64,000 bases of DNA from Neoaquamicrobium sediminum (lineage in GTDB: Bacteria > Pseudomonadota > Alphaproteobacteria > Rhizobiales > Rhizobiaceae). A program made the position numbers and the translations under genes. Shown piece by piece: positions 26,994 to 35,424 of the stretch. A model generated the notes under the pieces. That model searched no databases. It worked only from the letters and a program-made list of their open reading frames with translations, and had not been told where the DNA came from. The stretch's first letter is position 1. Each line of letters begins with the position of its first letter. The stretch lies in assembly GCF_013240295.1 (NCBI RefSeq), contig NZ_JABETK010000001.1, forward strand, positions 1,240,001-1,304,000, given 5' to 3'.

Positions 26994-27386
26994 ATGGCTA
27001 CGCAGAGCAATGTTAACAAATCGGTCGCCCAGCGCTGGGACGACTATCGGCCAACAAAATCGACGCTCATCTGGGCGTGTGCCGCGGCGGCTGTCGCCAC
27101 CATGATCGTCGGATTTTCGTGGGGCGGCTGGGTCACCGGCGGTACATCGCGCGATCTTGTCTCGACAGCGGAAAACGCGGCGCGCGGCGAACTGGCAGGC
27201 GACATCTGCGTCGAGCGCTTCAATGCCGCACCGAACTCGGCGGCACGCCTGGTCGAACTGAAGGCGATAACCAGCAGCTCAGCCCAGCGACAATTCGTTG
27301 AGGCTGGCGGCTGGGCGACGATGCCTGGGCAGACCAGTCCCGACAGGCGCGGCGCCGAAGCCTGTGCGGTTGCACTGACTGCCTGA
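26994..27386 (+). CDS. hypothetical protein with one membrane helix
   Basis: 130-residue protein not assigned to a named family. ATG 26994 is preceded by AGGAAGGAAC. After a polar N-terminus (MATQSNVNKSVAQRWDDYRP) a hydrophobic segment (LIWACAAAAVATMIVGFSWG) is followed by an extracytoplasmic domain with two Cys (DICVERF and EACAVAL) that may form a disulfide. It lies 72 bases after groEL and may be co-transcribed with it. Confidence 0.75.
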   Translation: MATQSNVNKSVAQRWDDYRPTKSTLIWACAAAAVATMIVGFSWGGWVTGGTSRDLVSTAENAARGELAGDICVERFNAAPNSAARLVELKAITSSSAQRQFVEAGGWATMPGQTSPDRRGAEACAVALTA

Positions 27387-27468
27387 AACTCGCCGGAATT
27401 GAAACGGCTTCCGCCGGGGCATCCGTCCCGGCGCACATTTCCAATCAACTGAACAAGGAGTGCGACTG

Positions 27469-27636
27469 ATGATCACCTTTGTAAAGAAAGCCGAGCCTCA
27501 ACCTGCGCCTGACGAAAGCAAAGAGAACCGTTTCGAACAGATCCGCGAGGCCGCAAAGGAGAGGCATCGGAAATCCGACACCGACGGCACCCGCCGCCGC
27601 GCCCGCCAGGCGGCCGAGGACAACCGGCTGATCTGA
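27469..27636 (+). CDS. small charged protein, 55 residues
   Basis: Begins MITFVKKAEPQPAPDESKEN and continues RFEQIREAAKERHRKSDTDG to AAEDNRLI. Strong ribosome site CAAGGAG nine bases upstream. Highly charged and probably helical. No family known. Located in a series of tiny genes after groEL. Confidence 0.6.
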   Translation: MITFVKKAEPQPAPDESKENRFEQIREAAKERHRKSDTDGTRRRARQAAEDNRLI

Positions 27637-27670
27637 GGTGCACGCGTCCTACCAGAAAAGGCAGCATCCG

Positions 27671-27784
27671 ATGAAATATCTTGATCGAATAACGACGGAA
27701 CCGTCGCTCTGGCTTCTGATACTGATGTTCGGGGGCATGGCCGGCACGATCCTTTACATGGTTTTCACCAGCATCACCTATTGA
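27671..27784 (+). CDS. single-helix membrane mini-protein, 37 residues
   Basis: Translation MKYLDRITTEPSLWLLILMF then GGMAGTILYMVFTSITY predicts one membrane helix with a short cytoplasmic start. AAAAGGCAGC upstream can act as a ribosome site. No family recognised; size and hydrophobicity suggest a membrane regulator or a spurious ORF, the former favoured by its spacing in the series. Confidence 0.5.
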   Translation: MKYLDRITTEPSLWLLILMFGGMAGTILYMVFTSITY

Positions 27785-28066
27785 GTGATAGTCGGGTGTG
27801 AAACAAGGCGCATCGGCACGCCGAGTTTCAGATATCCGCGACGGGTCGGAACTGAAACGATGGAACGCAACAGCCATCAGATCGGTAAGCGGACGCCGCG
27901 CTGAGTTTCGATCATCGCGGTGAAGGCGAGTGGTTCCTCGATTACGGCTGAAATATTGCACTTCTGCAATGGTTGTGTGGTCGCAGGGAGTTTGGACACC
28001 AGTTCGCCACAGTGCTGCCTTCAGTTAATCTAGGGGATTTACGCAAGGGGGAATGGGAGAATAGTC

Positions 28067-28282
28067 ATGCTGGTCGATATCGGCCCCGCTAAGCGGATTG
28101 GAACCAGAAAGAGTATTCTGGATCGCCCGCTGATCGATGAGGACGTGACGTCCTTTAACGGAGAAACGGTTTTGACTTTCTGCGCCGACGGAGTGCATGG
28201 GGTGGGGGCACTGTACCGCTACGAGCTTCGCCTTACGACAGCGGACATGGACTTGCTTCGCGCAGCCGTCGGTTCCGCCTAA
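28067..28282 (+). CDS. hypothetical protein, 71 residues
   Basis: ATG 28067 follows GGGGGAATGGGAG. The sequence MLVDIGPAKRIGTRKSILDR, then SFNGETVLTFCADGVHGVGA and LYRYELRLTTADMDLLRAAV looks like a small alpha/beta protein; not assigned to a family. Preceded by a 282-base gap without a recognised gene. Standing alone before the decayed insertion element region. Confidence 0.6.
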   Translation: MLVDIGPAKRIGTRKSILDRPLIDEDVTSFNGETVLTFCADGVHGVGALYRYELRLTTADMDLLRAAVGSA

Positions 28283-28458
28283 TCATCCACCTCGTTGGGA
28301 AACGTCCTGCAACGCGAGCACGACAGTGGCCTCGTTGGGCCGCCGATAGTTTGTTGCTTTCCGTGCCAAAGAAGCACCAATTGTCAAATCGTGAGCAATG
28401 TTACTGGCATGCTGAGACAGAGAGACATATCGCGCTCCCGCCATGGCGAGTAGCAGGT

Positions 28459-28688
28459 ATGCCCCGATACTTTTTCACGTCATGGATGGCCACGCTATCG
28501 TCGATACCGAAGGTCTCGAACTTGAGAACGACACAGTTGCCCGCACAGAGGCTCTTCGTGGAGCCGCAGAAATGATGGCTAATCGCGGGATGACGCTCTG
28601 GCTTGGCAACACCTGGGTGACGACCGTCGTCGACGAGCACGCGAAGGTTTTGCGATACCGCTGCCCGTTCGCCCGTGTCCTTCGGTAG
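28459..28688 (+). pseudogene. DUF6894-type small protein gene, frameshifted and cut by IS remnant
   Basis: The N-terminus MPRYFFHVMDGHAIVDTEG is characteristic of DUF6894, but in the given sequence the frame breaks after MPRYFF (near 28475, one C missing) and resumes in the frame of HVMDGHAIVDTEGLELE. The rest follows through EALRGAAEMMANRGMTLW and TWVTTVVDEHAKVL. After that the reading enters the IS3 remnant (RYRCPFARVLR), so the C-terminal strand is lost. The first defect may be a sequencing error; the truncation looks real. Confidence 0.72.
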
Positions 28689-29290
28689 CACACGCCGGCG
28701 TGGTCGCGCCCGCAGGGCGTTCTCCCGCATTAGCCGCTCGATGCGGTGCAGGCCGCAGGAGAACCCATCGGCGAGGACATCGTGACAGACCCGACGTGCG
28801 CCATAGGTGCGGACGCTGCTCTCGAAGCTTCGATCAATCGTGCGCTGGGAGTCCGGGTGAGCCAGGCATGAAAGCCCGACCGCGACACATCCAGCGCTTC
28901 GCAGAGCCATGCCACCGGCCAGATCGAACGGTGCTTTGCAATGAAGGCGAATCTCATATCGCGTCCTTTGCAAAGTGGGTTGCGACCTTTTTAAGATGTC
29001 GCGCTCCGCCTTGAGCTTTGCGACCTCCTTGTGCAATCGGTCGATCTCCAACTGCTCAGGTCTCATCTGCCCCTGACCGGGAAACGCATGTTGCGGGTCA
29101 GCGCCTAATTCCCTGACCCATTTGCGCAGCACACGCGCGCAGCCTGGGCGACCCACACGCCTCGTTCCTTGACCAGTCTCACCGCGTCAAGCTTGAACTC
29201 GCGGCTGAATTTCCTTCTCTGCATTCACAAACTTCGGCTTCGTCAAAAACACCTTGTCTCGGTGTCCACGAAACCGGCAGCAGCCCAAAC
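28655..29290 (-). mobile_element. decayed IS3-family insertion sequence
   Basis: A leftward element remnant. An orfA-type start at 29224 (MQRRKFSREFKLDAVRLVKE) loses frame and several residues before VLRKWVRELGADPQHAF, then continues RLHKEVAKLKAERDILK. The orfB part has MRFAFIAKHRSIWPVAWLCE, RSFESSVRTYGARRV and HRIERLMRENALRARPRRR, and stops before the DDE catalytic core, where it joins the DUF6894 gene near 28655-28665. A likely right terminal repeat region is at 29255-29290 (CCGGTTTCGTGGACAC on the minus strand). The left end is missing; the element cannot transpose alone. Confidence 0.82.
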
Positions 29291-29599
29291 TCCTACAACT
29301 GGCGGACTTGCCAGCAACTGACTGACCTGCTCCAGCGACTGACACCGACGAGAGGAGCGGACGGCGGCTCTATATATGCCTGACCGTAACCGGACGAGCA
29401 GAAGACGCCCCGTTCATGCCGAAATCCGAAATCCGAAATCCTTTCGAAGGACGCGTTTCGAGTCGCGGGCAAACCAAGCCAAACGACCGGGTTGGGGTCG
29501 TTGGCCGAAGTCATCTTTCTCAGTTTTCCAACCAGAACCGGACAGGCATCAGACGGCCCCGAAAGGGCCACCGAACTTCACCCGGATCAGGTGTCTTCT
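29291..29599. other. intergenic region with short repeats, no gene seen
   Basis: No convincing ORF. It holds three tandem copies of CGAAATC (29421-29441) and one copy of a 16-base sequence also found at 35247. It probably consists of decayed mobile DNA between the IS remnant and the hydrolase gene. Confidence 0.5.
29532..29547 (+). repeat. 16-base direct repeat, left copy
   Basis: CCAGAACCGGACAGGC is identical to 35247-35262. Weaker similarity continues to a shared CGGCCCC. The two copies flank the cupin/cysK/decarboxylase cluster and its regulator. Confidence 0.55.
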
Positions 29600-30405
29600 T
29601 TAGCCCGGTCTGGCGGTATCCTCAGATGCCTCAGTCAGAAAATCCGTTAGCAGCGCCGCGCATTCGATGGCATGGCTTGTGATGAGGAAGTGGCCGGCTC
29701 CTGGAACGATTGGGGAGCGCGGGTCCGGCAGTGCTTGTTTCAGCGCTTCCATCATAGCGACCATTGCCGGGTTGGCCAATGCGGCTCTGACAAGGAGCAC
29801 CGGAACCTTCAGAACGGCGTAGTCGTTGCTCGCGGCGTCGAAGCCGAAATCGGTACGCCAGTCCAGGACGTCCGCAGATGCCGTTTCGCGGTAGTAGTTC
29901 CGGAAAGGCTCCGGCATTGCGCAAACGTGCCGTCTCCGCCCCAGAAGTCGATGAAGAGACCCGCTGCAAAGGGGTCGTCGTCAACCTCGGCTTCGAATTG
30001 ACGGCTGAGGGCGTATGCCTCCTGATGGAGCGCATAGTTTGGGTGCGCTCGCAGCACTGAGAGCGGATTGGCCTCGAAGAGCGACACACTCGCGACGTCG
30101 ATTGCTCTACCGAGACCCGCCGCCAGCGCAACTGTGCCGCCAAAGGAATGTCCGACAAGATGGACATGCCCGCCGGCGCGACGGGTCACCTACTCGACGA
30201 TCCTCGTCTCGTGCCGCATGTCGAAATCGTCGCGCGTTCGGGTTGCCAAAGTTGTTCCGTAGCCGCAGTGGCTGATCCCTGCGATCCGGTAGCGTCGGAC
30301 CCGCACCTTTTGGATCGGGCGCCAAGCTGCATGTGTTCTGTAGGAACCAGGAACAAAGAGCACCGTCGGGCTGCTGCCCACTTCGACGTAATCTATGCCG
30401 TGCAT
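29600..30405 (-). pseudogene. alpha/beta hydrolase, broken by a stop codon and a frame break
   Basis: Read together the pieces give a normal hydrolase of about 268 residues: MHGIDYVEVGSSPTVLFVPG (oxyanion strand), HVHLVGHSFGGTVALAAGL (nucleophile elbow, Ser), VPVLLVRAALANPAMVAMM and PGAGHFLITSHAIECAALL (catalytic His). An in-frame TAG at 30190-30192 interrupts the region before the elbow and one base is missing near 29925 (FAQ/MPEPFRNYY). The in-frame stop is a substitution and less easily dismissed as a homopolymer error. It follows the decarboxylase gene by 26 bases, as the last gene of the cluster. Confidence 0.8.
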
Positions 30406-30431
30406 GCTCGCCTCCCCAGCTTATTCTGCCG

Positions 30432-31904
30432 TTATGGCGTCAGCAGTGCACCGAGGCGCAAGGCTTCTTGGACGAGAATGTCGAGATCCTCGCGCCGGGT
30501 TCGGTGATTGTTGATCGCCACCCGCAGGCAATGCTCGCCATGGATGGTTGTGTCGGAAAGGGCGGCGATACCCTCTTCCTGCAGCCGCAGCATGATCTCG
30601 ATGTTGAGCGCCTTGCGCGCGGCATCCTCAATGCCATCGGGGCTATAGCGGAAGCAGACTATGTTGATGCTTGTCGGGGCAACCAGTTCGAGAATGGGCT
30701 TCTGCTCGATCAACCCGGTGAGATAGCGGGCCTGTGCAATGTTTTGGTCGATCAGGCGGCCGAACTTCGCGACGCCATGTTCCCGCAGTGCCATCCAGAC
30801 CTTCAGCGCCCGGAAGCCGCGCGTCGTCTGAAGCCCATATTCATACAGCCATTCGGCTGATGCGAGGCCGCGCGGCGTCGATTCGAGATATTCCTGCGAG
30901 ACAGCGAAAGCGCCGCGATGCGCGGAAGCGTCACGGAACAGGACGCAGCCAACCTCAAATGGGGCATGCAGCCATTTGTGTGGGTCGAGGGCCACGGAAT
31001 CGGCGCGCGCAATGCCGGAGACGCGATAGGCGTTCGCGGGGGCGATCGCCAGCAGCGCGCCGATGCAGCCATCGACGTGGAACCAGAGACCCTCGCCCGA
31101 CGCCAAGTTCGCGAGCGCTTCCAGATCATCGATGGCGCCGCTGTTGACCGTGCCGGCCGTTGCGATCAGGCAAGCCGGTTGAAACCCCGCTGCGCGATCT
31201 TCCGAAATAGAGGCTCGAAGCGAAGCGATGTCGATTCGCAACTTCGCGTCCGTGGGAATGCGACGCAGCGCCTTGTTGCCCAGCCCGAGCGCTTCCAACG
31301 CCTTGCGGTGGCAACTATGCACCTGGTCGGAGGCGTAGAAGCGCAGCGGCTTCTCGACCGCATCGACGCCATCCTCGCGGATATCCACGCCCGCCTTGAC
31401 GTTGCGCGCGACGGTGAGGGCGATCAGGTTGGCCATCGAGCCGCCGCTGACCAGCGTTCCGCTGGCCGAGGGGGAAAACCCCATCATCTCCTTGCACCAA
31501 TTCACGACCTGGCTGTCCATCAATGCTGCGGCATGGTTGCCGCCGCCGAGGTTCGATCCCTGGATGGCCGCCAGGAAGTCCGCCAAGGCGCCGGTGACGT
31601 TGCTCGACCCCATGTACCAAGACCAGAAGCGCGGATGGATGTTGCCCATCGGATAGGGCATCAAGTTGTCGCTGATCTGCTGGTAGACCTCATTGAGGGG
31701 TGTCGGTGCATGCGGCAAAAGTTCCTCGAAGACAGACTCCACCTCCGCCGGCATTTCTTGCCACACCGGACGCTTCCGAATGTCGCGGAGATAGTCGATC
31801 GAATCGTCGACCACGCGATGCGCGAGCGCTCGCACATCGCTCCAGTCGGTCGGGTCGAGCGTTTCCTCCGCGTCCGAGATCGCGGGTCTGCGCAAAGCAT
31901 CCAT
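30432..31904 (-). CDS. PLP-dependent group II amino-acid decarboxylase (aromatic-L-amino-acid decarboxylase type)
   Basis: 490-residue fold-type I PLP enzyme. Start MDALRRPAISDAEETL follows GGGAGAG. Typical features are NIHPRFWSWYMGSSNVTGAL (substrate loop), FYASDQVHSCHRKALEALG (His stacking on PLP), WFHVDGCIGALLAI (Asp that pairs with the pyridine nitrogen) and the Schiff-base lysine in LDPHKWLHAPFEVG. It should decarboxylate an aromatic or other L-amino acid to the amine. It lies 23 bases after a cysteine-synthase-like gene, suggesting that the substrate may be made by that enzyme. Confidence 0.92.
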   Translation of the reverse strand: MDALRRPAISDAEETLDPTDWSDVRALAHRVVDDSIDYLRDIRKRPVWQEMPAEVESVFEELLPHAPTPLNEVYQQISDNLMPYPMGNIHPRFWSWYMGSSNVTGALADFLAAIQGSNLGGGNHAAALMDSQVVNWCKEMMGFSPSASGTLVSGGSMANLIALTVARNVKAGVDIREDGVDAVEKPLRFYASDQVHSCHRKALEALGLGNKALRRIPTDAKLRIDIASLRASISEDRAAGFQPACLIATAGTVNSGAIDDLEALANLASGEGLWFHVDGCIGALLAIAPANAYRVSGIARADSVALDPHKWLHAPFEVGCVLFRDASAHRGAFAVSQEYLESTPRGLASAEWLYEYGLQTTRGFRALKVWMALREHGVAKFGRLIDQNIAQARYLTGLIEQKPILELVAPTSINIVCFRYSPDGIEDAARKALNIEIMLRLQEEGIAALSDTTIHGEHCLRVAINNHRTRREDLDILVQEALRLGALLTP

Positions 31905-31927
31905 CTTGTCTCTCCCTGGCGGCGGTT

Positions 31928-33013
31928 TCACGCGAGTGCGAGCTGGAACCCGGGCGTCGACAGCGAGTAGGCGCGTTCTTGCTCGTCCATGTCGGCCTCG
32001 ATGCCGTCGAAGAGCGGTGTCGTCATGTACCGCTCGCCTGTGTCGGGGAGAATGCACAGGATGACAGAGCCGGCCGGGGCGCGTCCCGCAATATGGTTGG
32101 CCACTGCAAAGCTGGCGCCACCAGATATTCCCGTAAGGATTCCCTCCGCCTGCGCGAGGGCTTTGGCCCATTTGATTCCTTCGGCACCCGCAACAGGGGT
32201 CACTTCGTCGTAGAGACGGGTGTCGATGGCTTCCTGCAGGACCTGCGGGATAAAATCCGGCGTCCAGCCCTGAATCGGATGGGGTTCGAACGCGGAGTGG
32301 CTTGATGCTGGGGCGCCATTTGGTGCACGCTCCTGCAGATGACCGCTGCCGATAAGCTGTGCGTTTGCGGGCTCGGCAAGCACGATCCGCGTCTCTGGGC
32401 GCTCCCGGCGCAGCACTCGGCCAACACCTGCCACGGTGCCGCCGGTGCCATAGCCGGTCACAAACCAGTCGAGCCTCGATCCGGCGAAGTCGTTGATGAT
32501 CTCGCGCGCGGTCGTTGCTTCATGAATGGCGGCATTTGCCTTGGTCTCGAACTGCCGCGCTAGGAACCAGCCATTCGCCTCGGCCAGTTCGACGGCCTTT
32601 TTGTACATGCCGAAACCCTTCTGGGCGCGCGGCGTGAGAACGACCTTGGCGCCGAGCATGCGCATCAGCTTGCGGCGCTCGATCGAGAAGCTGTCGGCCA
32701 TGGTCACCACCAGCGGGTAACCCTTGGCCGCGCAGACCATGGCAAGACCGATGCCGGTATTGCCCGACGTTGCCTCGACTACCGTCTGACCGGGACGCAG
32801 ACTTCCGTCGCATTCGGCCTCTTCTATGATGTTGAGCGCCAGCCGGTCCTTGACCGACCCAGCCGGATTGAAGGCTTCCGCCTTCACGTAGAGTTCGACA
32901 CCGGAAGGGGCGAGTTTGTTGATCCGGATTGCGGGGGTGTCGCCCACGGTTTCCAGCACGCTGGCGAAAAGCCTGCCGCGCCCCTGTGTTGTGCGCATTG
33001 TTGTCGCGTCCAT
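31928..33013 (-). CDS. cysteine synthase-like PLP beta-replacement enzyme
   Basis: 361-residue fold-type II PLP enzyme related to O-acetylserine sulfhydrylase. The PLP lysine is in FNPAGSVKDRLALNII; TSGNTGIGLAMV binds the substrate carboxylate, GTGGTVAGVGRVLR the phosphate, and GISGGASFAVA follows. Start MDATTMRTTQGRG is preferred; a later Met is possible. It is longer than housekeeping CysK owing to an insertion (GHLQERAPNGAPASSHSA) near the active-site entrance, hinting at a different nucleophile. Placed between a cupin gene and a decarboxylase gene, it may make a beta-substituted alanine. Confidence 0.9.
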   Translation of the reverse strand: MDATTMRTTQGRGRLFASVLETVGDTPAIRINKLAPSGVELYVKAEAFNPAGSVKDRLALNIIEEAECDGSLRPGQTVVEATSGNTGIGLAMVCAAKGYPLVVTMADSFSIERRKLMRMLGAKVVLTPRAQKGFGMYKKAVELAEANGWFLARQFETKANAAIHEATTAREIINDFAGSRLDWFVTGYGTGGTVAGVGRVLRRERPETRIVLAEPANAQLIGSGHLQERAPNGAPASSHSAFEPHPIQGWTPDFIPQVLQEAIDTRLYDEVTPVAGAEGIKWAKALAQAEGILTGISGGASFAVANHIAGRAPAGSVILCILPDTGERYMTTPLFDGIEADMDEQERAYSLSTPGFQLALA

Positions 33014-33072
33014 CGATTTTCTCCGTTTTGTGATCATCACCCAAGGCGAACCCGCGCGATCGGCGCGGGCGG

Positions 33073-33441
33073 TCAGTGCCGGTGTCCTGCTGGCTCGAAG
33101 AGGATCAGTTCGACTCGGTCGACACCTTCGACATAGGCGTCATGCCCTGGCGGGATTTCGAAGAAGTCGCCGGTGCCGATGTGGGTCTCGATGCCAGTGT
33201 CGATCATGCGGACGACCAGCTTGCCCGAAATGCAGTAGCCCTTGTGTCGCATAGGGCAGGAGTCGGGCGACCCAAGAAGTGGCTTCTCGTCAACCTCCCA
33301 CGACCAGCCGGGTTCGAAGATCGCGTGCATGCCCGCGCTGCCGTCGGCCATCTTTACGATGGAAATGCCACCGCGCTCCTTCATGTCGAGGCGCTCGTCC
33401 GGTGTTTCAAATCGCCGGGTTTCTATCGCGTTGTCTTGCAT
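33073..33441 (-). CDS. cupin domain protein
   Basis: 122-residue single cupin. The central strands HAIFEPGWSWEVDEKP, CPMRHKGYCISGKLVV and GDFFEIPPGHDAYVEG form the double-stranded beta-helix; His residues in RHKGY and PGHDA may bind a metal. It is the first gene of the leftward cluster, 59 bases before the cysteine-synthase-like gene, with a GC hairpin between them (33051-33069). It could be a dioxygenase, an isomerase or a ligand-binding protein. The divergent regulator starts 138 bases away. Confidence 0.85.
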   Translation of the reverse strand: MQDNAIETRRFETPDERLDMKERGGISIVKMADGSAGMHAIFEPGWSWEVDEKPLLGSPDSCPMRHKGYCISGKLVVRMIDTGIETHIGTGDFFEIPPGHDAYVEGVDRVELILFEPAGHRH

Positions 33442-33579
33442 TGTTACGCTCCTTCTCTGCTTGCTTCTGACTCGCGAGGCAGGTTTCGCTCATTGACACT
33501 GCGTCATCCGCTTCGGGTATGCTTGATGGAATTCTGAAGAAATCCTGTAGAAGCAGCCAATTGTGCTGTATGCTTCCCC

Positions 33580-35130
33580 ATGACTTGGTCTTTCGGTGAC
33601 TATCGACTTGACCCAGAGCGATTCCAGCTTAGCTGCCGCGACGAGCGGGTGAGGCTGGAGCCGCAGGTTCTGTCCCTGCTCATCCATCTTGTCCGCAACC
33701 GCGATCATATGGTCACGAAGGGCGAGATCGTTGCCTCGGTCTGGCAGGGCGAGGCTGTCTCGGATGCCAGTATCTCCAGTCGCATACGCTCGGCCCGCCA
33801 GGCGGTCGGCGACGATGGTGCTCGGCAGGCCGTGATCCGCACGGTTCATGGAAGAGGTTTCCAATTCATCCCCGAGGTGACGAACGAGTCCCCAGGGCAT
33901 GCGGCGTCGGAGGGTTTCATTCCTTCGCCGCCAAATCACAACGGAGGGCGTCCCTCGATCGCTGTGCTGCCCTTCGAGCAACTTGGCATGGTGCCGGAAC
34001 TCGCCATCCTTGGCGACGCTATCCCGCACGAGATCATTGAGGCACTGTCGCGGATGCGTTGGCTTGCGGTGATCGCGCGGGGGTCGACTTTCCGCGTCCG
34101 ACGGGTCGCCGCAGACATTGATCTGGTGTCAACGGCGCTTTCCGCGCGATACGTTCTGTCCGGGGTAATCGAAAGCCCCGGACGAACCATCGCGGTGACC
34201 CTCGAACTGAGCGATTCCAGCTCGCGCGAGATCATCTGGGCCGACAGACTCGTCGCACCCGTCAATGAGGTCGAAGAGTTGAGGTCGCGGATCGTTACGC
34301 ATCTGGTATCAGCGCTCGAGGCGCACATACCCTTCAACGAGGCGCGCATCGCGCGGCTCAGCGATCCGACCGGGCTCGACGCCTGGGCGAACTATCACAT
34401 TGGCCTCGGGCACCTCTATCGTTTCACGGCAGCCGACAACGCCCTGGCGAAGCTTTGTTTCGAGCGCGCGATCGCAGCGGACCCTAGACTGGCGCGCGCC
34501 CATGCGGGGCTGTCCTTTACCAGCTTTCTCGAGGCGTTCCTGCGCCTGACACCCGATCCGGCTATGGCTGCGCAGAACGCTCGGCGTCATGCAGAGCGTG
34601 GTTTGGAACTCGACCCTCTCGACCCGTTTGCGAACTTCACGATGGGGCGCACGTTCTGGCTCTCCGATGAGCCCGATATCGCCGCCGACTGGCTGGCGCG
34701 GGCTACATCGCTGAACCCGAATTATGCGCAAGGCTTCTACGCCTCGGCGTTCACGGCAATGCTGACAGGAAACGCGCCTGCCGCGTTCGCCGCGCTGGAT
34801 ACCTCGTTGAATTTAAGCCCCCTCGACCCGCTGCTCTACGGCATTCACGGAGTGCGGGCGCAGATGCTCATCCAGCAAGGGGATCATGAGGCCGCGGCCG
34901 GCTGGGGCGACCGAGCGGCAACCACGCCCGGGGCGCATTACCTGATTGCCATGATCGCGCTTGTAGCGAACGGGATGGCCGAGCGTCATGAGCAGGCAGC
35001 CCGGTGGCGACGGGCGATCCGGCGGCTTAAGCCAGATGCCAGATCGGCGGACTACTTCGCCGCTTTCCCGACGCGCGAAATGGCATCCCGTGCGCGTATC
35101 GAAAAGGAACTGCGCCGTCATGGCTTCTGA
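33580..35130 (+). CDS. winged-helix (OmpR/CadC type) regulator with TolB-like and TPR regions
   Basis: 516-residue soluble one-component regulator. Residues 1-95 form a Trans_reg_C winged helix (FGDYRLDPERFQLSCRDER, SVWQGEAVSDASISSRIRSA, RTVHGRGFQFIPEV). A TolB N-terminal-like segment follows (PSIAVLPFEQLG, VLSGVIESPGRTIAVTLEL), then TPR-like helices over about residues 270-480 (AHAGLSFTSFL, ARRHAERGLELDPLDPFA). There is no membrane helix. It is divergent from the cupin cluster and is the obvious candidate to control it. The signal is unknown. Confidence 0.88.
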   Translation: MTWSFGDYRLDPERFQLSCRDERVRLEPQVLSLLIHLVRNRDHMVTKGEIVASVWQGEAVSDASISSRIRSARQAVGDDGARQAVIRTVHGRGFQFIPEVTNESPGHAASEGFIPSPPNHNGGRPSIAVLPFEQLGMVPELAILGDAIPHEIIEALSRMRWLAVIARGSTFRVRRVAADIDLVSTALSARYVLSGVIESPGRTIAVTLELSDSSSREIIWADRLVAPVNEVEELRSRIVTHLVSALEAHIPFNEARIARLSDPTGLDAWANYHIGLGHLYRFTAADNALAKLCFERAIAADPRLARAHAGLSFTSFLEAFLRLTPDPAMAAQNARRHAERGLELDPLDPFANFTMGRTFWLSDEPDIAADWLARATSLNPNYAQGFYASAFTAMLTGNAPAAFAALDTSLNLSPLDPLLYGIHGVRAQMLIQQGDHEAAAGWGDRAATTPGAHYLIAMIALVANGMAERHEQAARWRRAIRRLKPDARSADYFAAFPTREMASRARIEKELRRHGF

Positions 35131-35246
35131 TCCCACGCCTTGAACGTCCATAGCTGCGCGGTTGGCAGGTTTCTCTTGTGGGCAATGCTTGCCGAATGTC
35201 CACTATGGTATCGGACGCAGAACGGCAGCTTACCGCTGATCGATCC

Positions 35247-35262
35247 CCAGAACCGGACAGGC
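35247..35262 (+). repeat. 16-base direct repeat, right copy
   Basis: CCAGAACCGGACAGGC, identical to 29532-29547, about 5.7 kb away in the same orientation. It lies in a 294-base stretch (35131-35424) without a recognised gene, just before the recombinase-derived ORF. Confidence 0.55.
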
Positions 35263-35424
35263 CGCAATCGGCCCCATTCCTGCCTTTGGTGAGCGACAGC
35301 GAGCCCGCACTTCGGGGTATGCCCTCGTGTGACACCTGCCGGGTGACAGATCGTGCCGTAACATCGCGGTTGACGTCGGCTATTTGTGACGCGGTAGCCT
35401 CGGCTTTTAAGCCTGAGGTGACAC

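Noticed and set aside
27473..27961. Leftward open frame opposite the tiny genes after groEL
   Set aside because: No ribosome site, Arg/Pro-rich composition, and it opposes two better supported small genes.
31905..32171. N-terminal extension of the decarboxylase
   Set aside because: It is antisense-frame sequence of the cysteine-synthase-like gene; the Met at 31904 has a good ribosome site.
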